The notes: generated from the letters alone by a model not told the origin. Shown: positions 34,080 through 43,120, counted from the stretch's first letter. The stretch: 64,000 nt of DNA from Clostridia bacterium (GCA_017502165.1 JAFVVO010000010.1:1-64000), one strand, 5' to 3'. A program made the numbers and translations.

Positions 34080-37000
34080 ATGGCAATCGTTCTTTCAGGC
34101 AAAGACTCAAAATTTAATAACGCTCTTACGGCGATGCTTTCTTCTGATTTGCTTGAAAGATTACAGTTCGATAAGGCGGTTATTTCCGACGACGGCAGTA
34201 TCTGGGAGCTGTACTTTTTGTCTTCCGGCACAGTTTCCGATGATGATAAGGCCCTATTGAATGAAACGCTGAAGAAAATCGTCCCCCCTACCGTTACCTA
34301 CGAGGTTGAATTCGTGCTTGCTGAAATTGATGACGACGAGGATATTTATGCATCTGTTCCCGTCCCTGAATTTGCCCCCGAGAGCTCTTCAGGTGAAGTT
34401 TTCGAGGAAGCTGATAATGAGATTAACGATAAAACCTCTGATGACATTGCTTCTGCCTATGAAAACGAAGCCCTTAATGATATTGATGCAAATAATGAGG
34501 ATACTTTAGAAGCCTCTGAAATTCCTGCAAGAATTCCCGAAATTCCCACAAGAGATGAAGACAGTGCTCAATCAGGTGATTCTGCCATGGAAAGATACCG
34601 CAAAAGAATGGAGGAGCTTTCAAAAAAGGCTGCCGAGCACGCGGTGGAATTTGAAAAGACTCACACTAAAAAGCCCTCTGTAAAAAAGAATACCAAGCTT
34701 TCAAAGGACGGCATTGCTCTTTTAGGCAAGGATTTTCCTTTAGATAAAATAACACCCATAAGTGAGCTTTCGGAGTTTTCTTCCTTTAACACCATTTGCG
34801 GTGACGTAATAAATAAGGAAACCAAAGAAATTATGGACGGTAAAAAGGTAATTTTAACCTTTGCTGTTACCGACTACACTTCCACAATATGCGGTAAGTT
34901 TTTCTTAAAGCCCGACGAGGTTGAGGCTTACTCGGAAATTTTAGACGGTCATATTGCCATTCGTTGCAAATGTATTGTTGACGATTACACCAACGAGCTT
35001 ACTATTAAGCCCTTTGATATTAAAGCCGTTGCAACGAAAAAGAAAACTGACGATGCACCTGAAAAACGAATTGAGATGCATCTTCATACAAAAATGAGCC
35101 AGATGGATGGTCTTGTTGACGCAAAGCAGCTGGTTAAGCTTATGCTCTCCTACGGTCACGATACCGTTGCCATTACCGACCACGGCGTTGTGCAAGCCTT
35201 TACCGATATGGAGGCCGCCCTTGCAAAGTGCGGTGCCAAGGATAAAATTAAGCTTATTTTCGGTGTTGAGGGATATCTTCTTGACGACGACCCCGTAATC
35301 AAGGATATTGACGAAAACGCTCGCCTTGCAGACGTTCCTTATTGCATTTTTTCACTTAGAACAACCGGTTCAAGTGCCCTGACGGCAAAAATATTCGAAA
35401 TAGGCGCTTGCATTTGGAAAAACGGTAAAATGCAAGATAAAACCTTTTATATGCACGCTAACCCACACGTGCATATTGACTCAAAAATCCTTGAGGAAGC
35501 AGGTGTAGCTCCTGAAACGCTTGCTTCTGCTCCCGAAATTGAGCAGGTGCTTAAGGCATTTAACGAATTCAGCGCAGGCTGTGTTCTGGTATCCCATTCG
35601 GCAGCCGCTTCCTTGCCCTTTTTATGCACGGCAGGAGAGGAAATCGGTATAGATTTCGACAGGCCCTGCATTGACACCTTACGTGTTTCGCGAGAGACAA
35701 TCCCCACCATAAAAAGCGGTAAGCTGAACAAGGTTTGCGATGCTCTCAACGTAAAAATGGGTGAACTGACCGATTCGTTAAAGGAGGCGGAGATTACCGC
35801 CGTAGTGCTTAACAAGCTGATCGATGTGCTTGCCCAAAAGAGCATTTTCACCGTTGGCGAATTAAACCGGCAGATGCAGACGGACAACGGCAACAGCTAT
35901 CACATAATTCTTTATGCAACCAACAAAACGGGTTTATTTAACCTTTATTCCTTGATAACCGAATCACATTTACATCATCTGCGCAGGAAGCGCCCCCAAA
36001 TGCCCCGTTCGGAAATTATCAAGCACCGCGAAGGCTTGCTGATTGCTTCCGCTTGCGAAGCAGGTGAGCTTTACCGTGCGTTGCTTCGCGGCGTTTCCGA
36101 CTTAAAACTTGAAAAGATTGCGGATTTTTACGATTACTTAGAAATTCAGCCTTTAGGCAACAACGATTTCCTTGTGCGTGAAGGCGCAGTACGTGATACC
36201 GAGCATTTAATCGAGCTTAACAAGAAAATTATTGCCTTGGGTGAAAAGCTTGGTAAGCCCGTTATTGCTACGGGTGACGTGCATTATCTTCAGCCTAACG
36301 ACGCTATTTTCCGTTCCATTATTCAATGTGCAGAGGGCTATCCCGAGGCAGACATTCAGGCGCCCTTATATTACCGAACTACTCAGGAAATGCTTGACGA
36401 GTTCTGGTACCTTGACGAAAAGAAGAGGCACGAAATCGTTATTGAAAACCCGCGGAAGATCGCTGATTTGTGCGAACCGATGGAATCCTTCCCGAGAGAC
36501 CATCTGTATACGCCCGAAATGGACAATGCTGAAAACGAGCTGAGAGAGATGTGTATGAAAAACGCATACGCTCTTTACGGCAATCCCTTGCCCGAAATAG
36601 TAGAAAAGCGTCTTAATAGAGAGCTTGAATCAATTATTTCAAACGGCTATGCGGTTTTATACTTAATTGCCCATAAGGTAGTTAAAAAATCCAACTCCGA
36701 CGGTTATTTCGTTGGTTCACGAGGAAGCGTTGGCTCCTCCTTTGCCGCTACCATGGCAAATATTACGGAGGTTAACCCGCTTCAGCCCCACTACGTTTGC
36801 CCCAACTGTAAGCATTCCGACTTTGACGTTGATAAAACAAAGTACGACTGCGGAATTGATATGCCCGTAAAGGCGTGTCCTAAATGCAATACGGAAATGA
36901 TGCGTCTTGGCTTCAATATTCCTTTTGAAGTGTTTATGGGCTTTGACGGTGACAAGGTTCCCGATATTGACCTTAACTTCTCAGGTGTTTATCAGCCTAA

Positions 37001-38393
37001 GGTGCACAAATACATTGAAGAGCTTTTCGGAAGCGAATACGTGTTCCGCGCAGGTACCATCGGCGGTGTTGCCGAAAAAACCGCCATCGGCTACACTAAA
37101 AAATTCGCAGAGGAATACGGTAAAGGCAGGTTGCGTTCGGCTGAAATTCAGCGTCTTGCAAGCGGCTGTATCGACGTTAAGCGCACAACCGGACAGCACG
37201 CAGGCGGCGTTGTTATAGTTCCCAAGCAGTATAACATCAACTGCTTTACGCCTCTTCAGTACCCTGCAAACGATCCTTCTCAGGGCATCATTACCACTCA
37301 CTTTACATTTAACTCCCTGCACGATACGTTGCTTAAGGCTGATATTTTAGGTCACGACGATCCCACGGTTATCCGTATGCTTGAGGATTTAACGGGGCTT
37401 GATACTAAAACTCAAGTTCCCCTTGACGACCCTAAGGTTATGAGTCTGTTCTTATCTCCCGAAGCGTTAGGTGTTACGGAGGAGGATATTGATTCTAAAA
37501 CGGGCACTCTCGGCTTGCCCGAGTTTGGTACGGGCTTTACGAGAAAAATGCTTGAGGAAGCAAAGCCCACCACTTTCTCGGATTTAGTAAAGATTTCAGG
37601 TCTTTCCCACGGAACAGACGTTTGGACGGGCAATGCCCAGGACCTTATTGCCAACGGCACCGCTACCATCAGTGAATGTATCTGTACGAGAGAGGATATT
37701 ATGAATACCCTTATTCAGAACGGCTGCGAATCCTTCCTTTCCTTCGATACTATGGAGAAGGTCCGCAAGGGCAAGGGTATTCCCGAAAAATATCTTGAGC
37801 ATATAAGGGAGCACAATATTCCCGAATGGTTTATTGAATCCTGCAATAAAATCAAGTATATGTTCCCCAAAGCGCACGCGGCGGCATACGTTACAACGGC
37901 GCTTCGCGTAGGCTGGTACAAGGTTTATAAGCCCCATCAGTATTACACCACCTACTTTACCGTTCGTGCCGACGATTTTGAGGTTGGCATCACCACCATG
38001 TCACCTAAGGAAATAAGAAACCGCATTGCGCAATACAAGGCTCAGCCCAGTATGACGCCTAAGGAAAAGGGCATCGTGGTTATGCTTGAAATGGTGCTTG
38101 AAATGAAAATGCGCGGCATCAACTTCACAAACATTGATATTTATGCTTCCGAAGCTACCGCCTTTACCATTACGGAGGATAACCTTATCCGTCCCCCGCT
38201 TAACGCAGTTCCCGGTCTTGGTGAAACGGCCGCCGAATCTATCGTGGAGGCAAGAAAAGCAGAGCCCTTCAAATCTCAGGACGATTTACTTATCCGCACC
38301 AAGCTTTCTTCGACCCTGCTTCACGCTCTTGAAGAATGCGGTTGCCTTAAAAATCTTCCCAAAAGTCAGCAAATAAGCTTGTTTGATTTTTAA
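34080..38393 (+). CDS. polC: DNA polymerase III alpha subunit, PolC type, with degenerate exonuclease site
   Basis: Replicative polymerase of low-GC Gram-positives, 1437 residues from ATG 34080 (after GGGAGG). Domains in order: N-terminal domain with an acidic linker (to about 200), OB fold (about 235-330), split PHP domain (MHLHTKMSQMDG at about 338, ITDHGVVQAF), inserted DEDD exonuclease fold (about 415-600), then PHP remainder, polymerase (GSRGSVGSSFAATMA, PDIDLNFSG with catalytic Asp residues, zinc motif CPNCKHSDF), the fingers (HAAAYVTTALRVGW) and a C-terminal clamp-binding QQISLFDF. The exonuclease fold is intact in outline, but ExoI D-x-E has become Ser425-Leu-Arg427, the ExoII Asp is Ser511 and the ExoIII H/D positions are changed (Glu569 for Asp). 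Proofreading by this domain is therefore doubtful. Confidence 0.95.
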   Translation: MAIVLSGKDSKFNNALTAMLSSDLLERLQFDKAVISDDGSIWELYFLSSGTVSDDDKALLNETLKKIVPPTVTYEVEFVLAEIDDDEDIYASVPVPEFAPESSSGEVFEEADNEINDKTSDDIASAYENEALNDIDANNEDTLEASEIPARIPEIPTRDEDSAQSGDSAMERYRKRMEELSKKAAEHAVEFEKTHTKKPSVKKNTKLSKDGIALLGKDFPLDKITPISELSEFSSFNTICGDVINKETKEIMDGKKVILTFAVTDYTSTICGKFFLKPDEVEAYSEILDGHIAIRCKCIVDDYTNELTIKPFDIKAVATKKKTDDAPEKRIEMHLHTKMSQMDGLVDAKQLVKLMLSYGHDTVAITDHGVVQAFTDMEAALAKCGAKDKIKLIFGVEGYLLDDDPVIKDIDENARLADVPYCIFSLRTTGSSALTAKIFEIGACIWKNGKMQDKTFYMHANPHVHIDSKILEEAGVAPETLASAPEIEQVLKAFNEFSAGCVLVSHSAAASLPFLCTAGEEIGIDFDRPCIDTLRVSRETIPTIKSGKLNKVCDALNVKMGELTDSLKEAEITAVVLNKLIDVLAQKSIFTVGELNRQMQTDNGNSYHIILYATNKTGLFNLYSLITESHLHHLRRKRPQMPRSEIIKHREGLLIASACEAGELYRALLRGVSDLKLEKIADFYDYLEIQPLGNNDFLVREGAVRDTEHLIELNKKIIALGEKLGKPVIATGDVHYLQPNDAIFRSIIQCAEGYPEADIQAPLYYRTTQEMLDEFWYLDEKKRHEIVIENPRKIADLCEPMESFPRDHLYTPEMDNAENELREMCMKNAYALYGNPLPEIVEKRLNRELESIISNGYAVLYLIAHKVVKKSNSDGYFVGSRGSVGSSFAATMANITEVNPLQPHYVCPNCKHSDFDVDKTKYDCGIDMPVKACPKCNTEMMRLGFNIPFEVFMGFDGDKVPDIDLNFSGVYQPKVHKYIEELFGSEYVFRAGTIGGVAEKTAIGYTKKFAEEYGKGRLRSAEIQRLASGCIDVKRTTGQHAGGVVIVPKQYNINCFTPLQYPANDPSQGIITTHFTFNSLHDTLLKADILGHDDPTVIRMLEDLTGLDTKTQVPLDDPKVMSLFLSPEALGVTEEDIDSKTGTLGLPEFGTGFTRKMLEEAKPTTFSDLVKISGLSHGTDVWTGNAQDLIANGTATISECICTREDIMNTLIQNGCESFLSFDTMEKVRKGKGIPEKYLEHIREHNIPEWFIESCNKIKYMFPKAHAAAYVTTALRVGWYKVYKPHQYYTTYFTVRADDFEVGITTMSPKEIRNRIAQYKAQPSMTPKEKGIVVMLEMVLEMKMRGINFTNIDIYASEATAFTITEDNLIRPPLNAVPGLGETAAESIVEARKAEPFKSQDDLLIRTKLSSTLLHALEECGCLKNLPKSQQISLFDF

Positions 38394-38420
38394 CTCGGAG
38401 TTTATTTGATTTTCTACATA

Positions 38421-38447
38421 AAGCACCGTTTTTTGCGGTGCTTTTGT
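38421..38447 (+). terminator. terminator after polC
   Basis: AAGCACCG / CGGTGCTT stem with a 7-base T-rich loop, followed by TTGTTATT. Confidence 0.85.
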
Positions 38448-38465
38448 TATTCCAAAAAATCCCCA

Positions 38466-38495
38466 TTGACAAGGAAATATATAAAATGTTATTAT
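38466..38495 (+). promoter_or_regulatory. promoter of the cohesin gene pair
   Basis: TTGACA, 18-base spacer, TATTAT, 30 bases before the coding start. Confidence 0.7.
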
Positions 38496-38525
38496 ATATT
38501 ATAGTATACATCACTTTGAAGGAAG

Positions 38526-39440
38526 GTGTTTAAGATAAAGCGAGTTTTAGCAATACTGTTGCTGATTTCAATATTTTCTTTTTCATTTGTTATATCCGCC
38601 CAAGACGCAATGGCGCTTTCTCTGTCTTCCGCCTCAGGCAGTGTCGGTGAGCAAGTAACTCTTAACTTGATTTTAGAAAATAACTCAGGTGTTGCCGCTC
38701 TCTACGTTCAGCTTGATTACAATACAGAGCTTTTCACTCTTAAATCGGTTGACGATAAGGCGCTTTTAGAGGACTTTGCCTATGCCGATAACGCGGGCAG
38801 AGTTGTTCTTTCCTGGGAGCCTGCCACACATAACAACAGTCAGAGCGGTTCCTTGGCAACGCTTACCTTCGAAATTAATCAAAGCGTTACCGCCCTCGGC
38901 AAAAAGGAAATTACCTTAACTGCCATTGAAAACGGCATTATTGACAAAGATACCAACGTTGTTCCTTGTACACTTTCTTCAGGAAGCATAGAAATAGTTT
39001 CTCCCTTCCCTGAGGAAATTACCTCCGACGGCTTAACGGTAGATAATGAAAACGGCCGCATCAGTAAAATTGCCGCAGAAACAACGGCAGAAAGCTTCCT
39101 TCAAAAAATTGACCAGAACGAAAGTGTTAAGCTTTATACTGCGGACAATAAGGAAGTAAACAGCGCCGATTTTGTAGGCACGGGAATGATTCTTAAGCTT
39201 GTTGACGGTGAAACCGTTAAACGCCAATACGTTATTATCGTAACGGGTGACTGCTCCGGTGACGGGCAGGTTACCATTACGGATATGCTTTCAGTTAAAG
39301 GCTCTATTTTGAATAAAGTGGCTATCGTAAACGCATATAAGCTTGCGGCAGACACTAACGGTGACTCACTTGTAACCGTTACCGATTTTATTCAGATTAA
39401 AGCGCACGTTCTTGGCATAAGCTCTATAACCGCAAGATAG
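38526..39440 (+). CDS. secreted cohesin-dockerin protein
   Basis: Exported protein of about 300 residues. A signal peptide (VLAILLLISIFSFSFVISA) is followed by a cohesin-type beta-sandwich (about residues 30-158; SGSVGEQVTLNLILENNSG, AALYVQLDYN), a small linker domain common in gut dockerin proteins (about 165-238, VGTGMILKLVDG) and a type I-like dockerin with two calcium loops (DCSGDGQVTITDMLSVKGSIL and ADTNGDSLVTVTDFIQIKAH, in part). Having both cohesin and dockerin suits a bridging scaffold or adaptor. The start is uncertain: GTG 38526 sits inside the ribosome-binding site, while ATA at 38535 is ideally spaced. The next gene, 9 bases on, is a membrane-anchored cohesin protein. Confidence 0.85.
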   Translation: MFKIKRVLAILLLISIFSFSFVISAQDAMALSLSSASGSVGEQVTLNLILENNSGVAALYVQLDYNTELFTLKSVDDKALLEDFAYADNAGRVVLSWEPATHNNSQSGSLATLTFEINQSVTALGKKEITLTAIENGIIDKDTNVVPCTLSSGSIEIVSPFPEEITSDGLTVDNENGRISKIAAETTAESFLQKIDQNESVKLYTADNKEVNSADFVGTGMILKLVDGETVKRQYVIIVTGDCSGDGQVTITDMLSVKGSILNKVAIVNAYKLAADTNGDSLVTVTDFIQIKAHVLGISSITAR

Positions 39441-39449
39441 GAGAAATAT

Positions 39450-40706
39450 ATGAAGAAATTTATAACACTTTTAACAGCGTGTATTTTATGCGTAGTTGCT
39501 ATCCTGCCTCTTAGCGCATTTGCGGCAAGCTCAGCGGCAACTCTGACAGGTCCCGGTGTCGTTAGGGCCGGTGACACTATCACCCTTTCCTTTAACCTTG
39601 CAGGAAGCAATATTTACGCCGCTTCAGGTATACTTTCATTTGATAGCAATCAATTAACCTTAACGGGCACAAAGCAGACTATTTCTGCCCCTTGGATAGT
39701 TGAATTCAACGGAAATAATATGGTTGCTTACGACAATAATTTAACTGCCCCCATAAGTAACAGCAAATCCTTGTTTACCGTAACCTTCAAGGTAAAATCC
39801 GTTGCACCGGGCACGAATATAAAGGTACAGGTTAAAACAGTTAAAACCTCTGACGGAATAAAGGATACGGACTTAAACGATATTACCTATTCCGTTACCG
39901 TTGCCCAGCCCCTTTCCTCTGATGCTACACTTAAGGGCCTTACGGTTTCGGGAAGCACCTTAACCCCCGCATTCTCTGCAGGCACTACCACCTATAGCAT
40001 CGGCACCGTTCCCTTCTCTGTTTCAAAGCTTACGGTTTCAGCAAGCGCTAACCACGCGGGCGCAAAGGTTTCCGTTAGCGGAACCTCCTTAAGCGTAGGC
40101 GCTAACACGGTTACAATTACCGTTACCGCCGAAAACGGCAGTAAGAAAACTTATAAAATAAACGTCACGCGCCAGCAAGACCCCAACTATAAGGCGTCAT
40201 CAAATGCAAATTTAGGCACGCTTAACGTTTCATCAGGTCAGCTTTCCCCCGCATTTTCGCCTGATAAAACAGAGTATATCGTCTACGTGCCCTTTGAGGT
40301 TACTACCTTTGGTATTACCGGTACCGCTCAGGACAAAAAGGCTGTAAGCGTTACAAGTGCCACTATCCCTGAGCTTTCACTTGGTGAAAACAAAACCTCT
40401 CTCACCGTTACCGCTGAGGACGGCACAAAGAAAACATACACCGTAACGGTTATGCGTATGCCTCTTCTGAATGAGTCTTTACCTGAGGTAACCCCAACGC
40501 CCACTCCCACCGCTTCCCCGACAGATGCTCCCATTGAGCAGGAGCAGCCTGATGACAGAGCAATTATCTGGTCCTGGCAAACAATAGCTCTGCTGGTGCT
40601 TGCCTGCCTCTTAGGTGCGGTTATCTCTTGGGTAATAACGAGTCTTATTATCGGCAAGAGAAAGGCTTACCGCAATTATTCCGCGGAAAACGATTACGAT
40701 TTTTAA
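39450..40706 (+). CDS. membrane-anchored cohesin protein with two cadherin-like beta-sandwich domains
   Basis: Surface protein of 418 residues. A signal peptide (LLTACILCVVAILPLSAFA) is followed by a cohesin-like domain (about 28-150; GPGVVRAGDTITLSFNLAG), two repeats of the cadherin-like beta-sandwich fold seen in many surface proteins (about 155-245 and 252-342; DATLKGLTVSGSTLTPAF and NANLGTLNVSSGQLSPAF), a Pro/Thr-rich wall-spanning stretch (TPTPTPTASPTDAP) and a C-terminal membrane helix (about 372-395) with a basic tail. This is the layout of an anchoring scaffold. It is co-transcribed with the cohesin-dockerin gene, so a two-protein surface assembly is likely. Its ligand is unknown. Confidence 0.85.
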   Translation: MKKFITLLTACILCVVAILPLSAFAASSAATLTGPGVVRAGDTITLSFNLAGSNIYAASGILSFDSNQLTLTGTKQTISAPWIVEFNGNNMVAYDNNLTAPISNSKSLFTVTFKVKSVAPGTNIKVQVKTVKTSDGIKDTDLNDITYSVTVAQPLSSDATLKGLTVSGSTLTPAFSAGTTTYSIGTVPFSVSKLTVSASANHAGAKVSVSGTSLSVGANTVTITVTAENGSKKTYKINVTRQQDPNYKASSNANLGTLNVSSGQLSPAFSPDKTEYIVYVPFEVTTFGITGTAQDKKAVSVTSATIPELSLGENKTSLTVTAEDGTKKTYTVTVMRMPLLNESLPEVTPTPTPTASPTDAPIEQEQPDDRAIIWSWQTIALLVLACLLGAVISWVITSLIIGKRKAYRNYSAENDYDF

Positions 40707-40708
40707 TA

Positions 40709-40752
40709 GACAACAAAAAAGTGTTCTCTTTGTGAGAACACTTTTTTGTTGT
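40709..40752. terminator. bidirectional terminator
   Basis: A long near-perfect stem with ACAACAAAAAAGTGTTCTC in one arm and its complement in the other. A/T tracts at both ends serve the convergent cohesin and zinc-ribbon genes. Confidence 0.92.
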
Positions 40753-40760
40753 CTTTTTTA

Positions 40761-41207
40761 TTAAATTACGGTGCAGATTATAAATAAAACTGCAAAGGCT
40801 AAAAGGAAAATTGCAACTGTTGCTAAAGCGGGAAGCGTTTTAACCTTGGGAACTGCAATGGGCTCCGTTGGTTTTGGCGGCTCTTCTTCGTTAATTTCCA
40901 CAACGCTTGCATCTTTTGCTTCTGCCCTATCGGTTACGGTTTCCTTTTCTGTAGAAAACACCGTTGAGCTTACGTTAAGCTGATTGCCGCAGGAAAAACA
41001 AAATCTGTTTTCTTCATTATTTACCGCACCGCAACGGGAGCATTTTTCGCCGAAGGCTTTTCCGCACATAATGCAATAGTCTGCGTCCTCGTCGTTAGCC
41101 TGACCGCAATGAGTGCAATATTTACTTGGTCTTGTCTCCGTACCGCAGGATACGCAAAATCTTTCTTCGTCACCGCAAACGCGGGAGCAATTTGCACAGA
41201 TTTTCAT
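40761..41207 (-). CDS. zinc-ribbon membrane protein
   Basis: A 148-residue protein with three or more zinc ribbons in the first 75 residues: CANCSRVCGDEERFCVSCG, CTHCGQANDEDADYCIMCG and CSRCGAVNNEENRFCFSCG. An acidic/Pro-rich linker and one C-terminal membrane helix (about 127-147, PALATVAIFLLAFAVLFIIC) follow. The N-terminal ribbons should face the cytoplasm. Function is unknown; such proteins are common in Clostridia. Its ATG overlaps the stop of the glycosylase gene by 4 bases. Confidence 0.85.
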   Translation of the reverse strand: MKICANCSRVCGDEERFCVSCGTETRPSKYCTHCGQANDEDADYCIMCGKAFGEKCSRCGAVNNEENRFCFSCGNQLNVSSTVFSTEKETVTDRAEAKDASVVEINEEEPPKPTEPIAVPKVKTLPALATVAIFLLAFAVLFIICTVI

Positions 41208-42055
41208 TTTTCATCTATTCCTTTTATTTTATTTTCTCTTGCATAATAGAAAAGATATTGTTGAGCTATGCCCGCATACTGCCCGAAAGCATTTTGGGCG
41301 TATTGCCAGATTTCTTCCTTGGTAGACGCTTTCTTTATAAACAAGGCTTCCATCACCTTTTTAATCCAAGTGTCTACCGGAAAAGCGTCAAGATAATTAA
41401 GACCGAACAAGCATACGCAATCTGCCACCTTAGGTCCCACGCCCTTCAGCTTGACAAGCTCCTCCTTGGCACAGAAATATCCTGCTGATTTAAGCTTTTC
41501 TTCATTGATTTTGCCATCAAGCATTGCCTTAACGGTTTCAACAAGATATTCGCTTCTGTATCCGCAGCCGAAAGAAGCAAACTGCTCCTTAGTTACGTCC
41601 TTCATCTCTTCCGCCGTAGGAAAGGCATAAAAGACGTTGCCGTCAAACTCAACGGGCTTACCGAAAGAAAAACAAATACGCTCAATTATAGCTTTAATTC
41701 TGCCGATATTATTATTTTGGGAAATAACAAAGGAAAATAACGCTTCCCAAAGCTCTTGCTGAAGTATTTTCATACCTTTGCCGTATTCTATGGCAAGCAT
41801 AAGGTTTTCTTCCTTGGGAAAGCTTTGGGCAATATGCTGATAATCTCTGTTTAAGTCGAAATAACTTGCAAAATCTTTTTCAAATGCCTGCTTTGTTATT
41901 CCATCAACAACAAGCACGTCATTATGCTTTTCTAAATATATAACCTTGTTTTTGGCAATGCCAAGATAACCGCTTTTATAGGGATTAAACCTGAAGCATT
42001 GACCGTTATCAAAGGTATTTTTCAAATCAAAATCTTTTATTTCTATTTCAAACAT
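41204..42055 (-). CDS. ogg: 8-oxoguanine DNA glycosylase (OGG1 type)
   Basis: Base-excision repair glycosylase/AP lyase of 283 residues. The N-terminal beta domain (FDLKNTFDNGQCFRFNPYKSG, in part) is the OGG/AlkA-type N-domain. The helix-hairpin-helix lies at LKGVGPKVADCVCLFGL (about residues 204-220), with the catalytic Lys expected inside this hairpin region (GPKVAD) and the catalytic Asp in FPVDTWIKKVM (about 226-236). NNNIGRIKAIIERIC (about 115-129) fits the damaged-base pocket. It repairs oxidised guanine; a useful activity beside a polymerase that may not proofread, but the closeness to polC may be chance. Confidence 0.9.
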   Translation of the reverse strand: MFEIEIKDFDLKNTFDNGQCFRFNPYKSGYLGIAKNKVIYLEKHNDVLVVDGITKQAFEKDFASYFDLNRDYQHIAQSFPKEENLMLAIEYGKGMKILQQELWEALFSFVISQNNNIGRIKAIIERICFSFGKPVEFDGNVFYAFPTAEEMKDVTKEQFASFGCGYRSEYLVETVKAMLDGKINEEKLKSAGYFCAKEELVKLKGVGPKVADCVCLFGLNYLDAFPVDTWIKKVMEALFIKKASTKEEIWQYAQNAFGQYAGIAQQYLFYYARENKIKGIDEK

Positions 42056-42071
42056 TAAAAACCTTTTTTAC

Positions 42072-42102
42072 TAAAAAAAAGACCGCACTGTTCCGTGCGG
42101 TC
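42072..42102 (-). terminator. terminator after rpmA
   Basis: GACCGCAC / GTGCGGTC stem with a 6-base loop, followed on the minus strand by a run of eight T. Confidence 0.92.
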
Positions 42103-42113
42103 CATTTCATTTT

Positions 42114-42395
42114 TTATGCTACGGGATAAATGCTAACCTGCTTTTTATCCTTGCCCTTATGTTCAAAACGAACAACACCGTCTGCCAAAGCAAAGAGCGT
42201 ATCATCACTACCGATACCTACGTTAAGGCCGGGATGAATTTTTGTTCCTCTCTGACGAACGAGAATATTACCTGCAATTACAAACTGACCGTCTGCACGC
42301 TTAACACCAAGACGCTTGGATTCGCTGTCACGGCCGTTTTTAGTTGAGCCAACACCTTTTTTATGGGCGAATAACTGTATGTCCATGCGGAGCAT
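42114..42395 (-). CDS. rpmA: 50S ribosomal protein L27
   Basis: Large-subunit protein whose N-terminus reaches the peptidyl-transferase centre. The 93-residue product starts [20 protein letters not shown]. The extra N-terminal residues before AHKKG form the Firmicutes-type extension that Prp protease removes (cut expected after LF). ATG 42395 has a strong GAGGAGG. It begins 1 base after the prp stop. Confidence 0.97.
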   Translation of the reverse strand: MLRMDIQLFAHKKGVGSTKNGRDSESKRLGVKRADGQFVIAGNILVRQRGTKIHPGLNVGIGSDDTLFALADGVVRFEHKGKDKKQVSIYPVA

Positions 42396-42396
42396 T

Positions 42397-42723
42397 TTAC
42401 TGTACCTCCTCGAAAATTTGTATTTTTCCCGGATTTGCTTCATCAAATGATTGAAGCCCGAGAACAAGTGTCTGAAAAATTGTACGGCACTGAATATCTT
42501 CTGCTTTCTTTTGCGGAATCTTAACAAAAAGGTCCGCTTCGGAAATCTTAATTTCAGGCTTAGCCTTTGCAACGTCCTCAAGACCTATGCACGCAGTTTG
42601 CGTAATAGCTGAAACCGCGGCGCAGTAGATACAACCGTCAGTCTCCTCATCAAGCACGTGGCCCTTTGCCCTGAATGCGAAAATATCGCCGTCTTTGGTT
42701 TTATAAACCGTAATCTTTGTCAT
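42397..42723 (-). CDS. prp: ribosomal-processing cysteine protease Prp
   Basis: Cleaves the N-terminal extension of L27, shown to be needed in Staphylococcus aureus. The 108-residue protein has the catalytic His in RAKGHV (about residue 22) and the Cys in IYCAAVSAI (about 34), the two invariant positions of the family. It lies between rplU and rpmA, as in most Firmicutes, and its target L27 carries the matching LFAHKKG site. Confidence 0.93.
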   Translation of the reverse strand: MTKITVYKTKDGDIFAFRAKGHVLDEETDGCIYCAAVSAITQTACIGLEDVAKAKPEIKISEADLFVKIPQKKAEDIQCRTIFQTLVLGLQSFDEANPGKIQIFEEVQ

Positions 42724-42724
42724 A

Positions 42725-43036
42725 TTACTTTGAAATCTTGTTGATTTCTACTTTTGTAAAAGGCTGACGGTGGCCGTTGGTTCTGCGATAGCCTTTTTTA
42801 GCCTTGAACTTGAAAACAACTACCTTTTTGCTCTTACCCTGAGCAAGAACCTTGCCTTCTACAACTGCGCCTTCTACAACGGGAGTACCAACAGTAACTT
42901 CGTCACCCTCGCCGCAAAGAAGAACGTCAAACTTAACTGTGGAATCAACCTCAGCGTTGAGCTTCTCTACATAGATAACGTCGCCCTCTTGAACACGGTA
43001 CTGCTTACCGCCTGTTTTAATAACTGCAAACATCAT
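42725..43036 (-). CDS. rplU: 50S ribosomal protein L21
   Basis: Large-subunit assembly protein, 103 residues, starting [18 protein letters not shown] and ending in a basic [26 protein letters not shown] precedes two adjacent ATGs (43036 and 43033). First gene of rplU-prp-rpmA. Confidence 0.97.
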   Translation of the reverse strand: MMFAVIKTGGKQYRVQEGDVIYVEKLNAEVDSTVKFDVLLCGEGDEVTVGTPVVEGAVVEGKVLAQGKSKKVVVFKFKAKKGYRRTNGHRQPFTKVEINKISK

Positions 43037-43114
43037 GTAGCACCTCCTCTACAAATCTCGCCAAAATATCGGTACCCGAATTAACGGGATTCTACAAACA
43101 CGACCATGTGCGGC
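43037..43114 (-). promoter_or_regulatory. possible L21 leader (ribosomal-protein autoregulatory element)
   Basis: The roughly 78-base 5' UTR between the promoter and rplU contains CCCG-TTAATT-CGGG and other short pairings. Firmicutes rplU mRNAs are known to carry an L21 leader structure. I cannot verify the consensus by eye. Confidence 0.4.
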
Positions 43115-43120
43115 TTGATT

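Noticed and set aside
35447-35893. 148-codon minus-strand open frame inside polC
   Set aside because: Antisense shadow of the exonuclease insert; the sense frame has continuous homology.
43037-43107. Small ORFs in the rplU leader
   Set aside because: No start with a ribosome-binding site; the segment is better explained as a structured leader.
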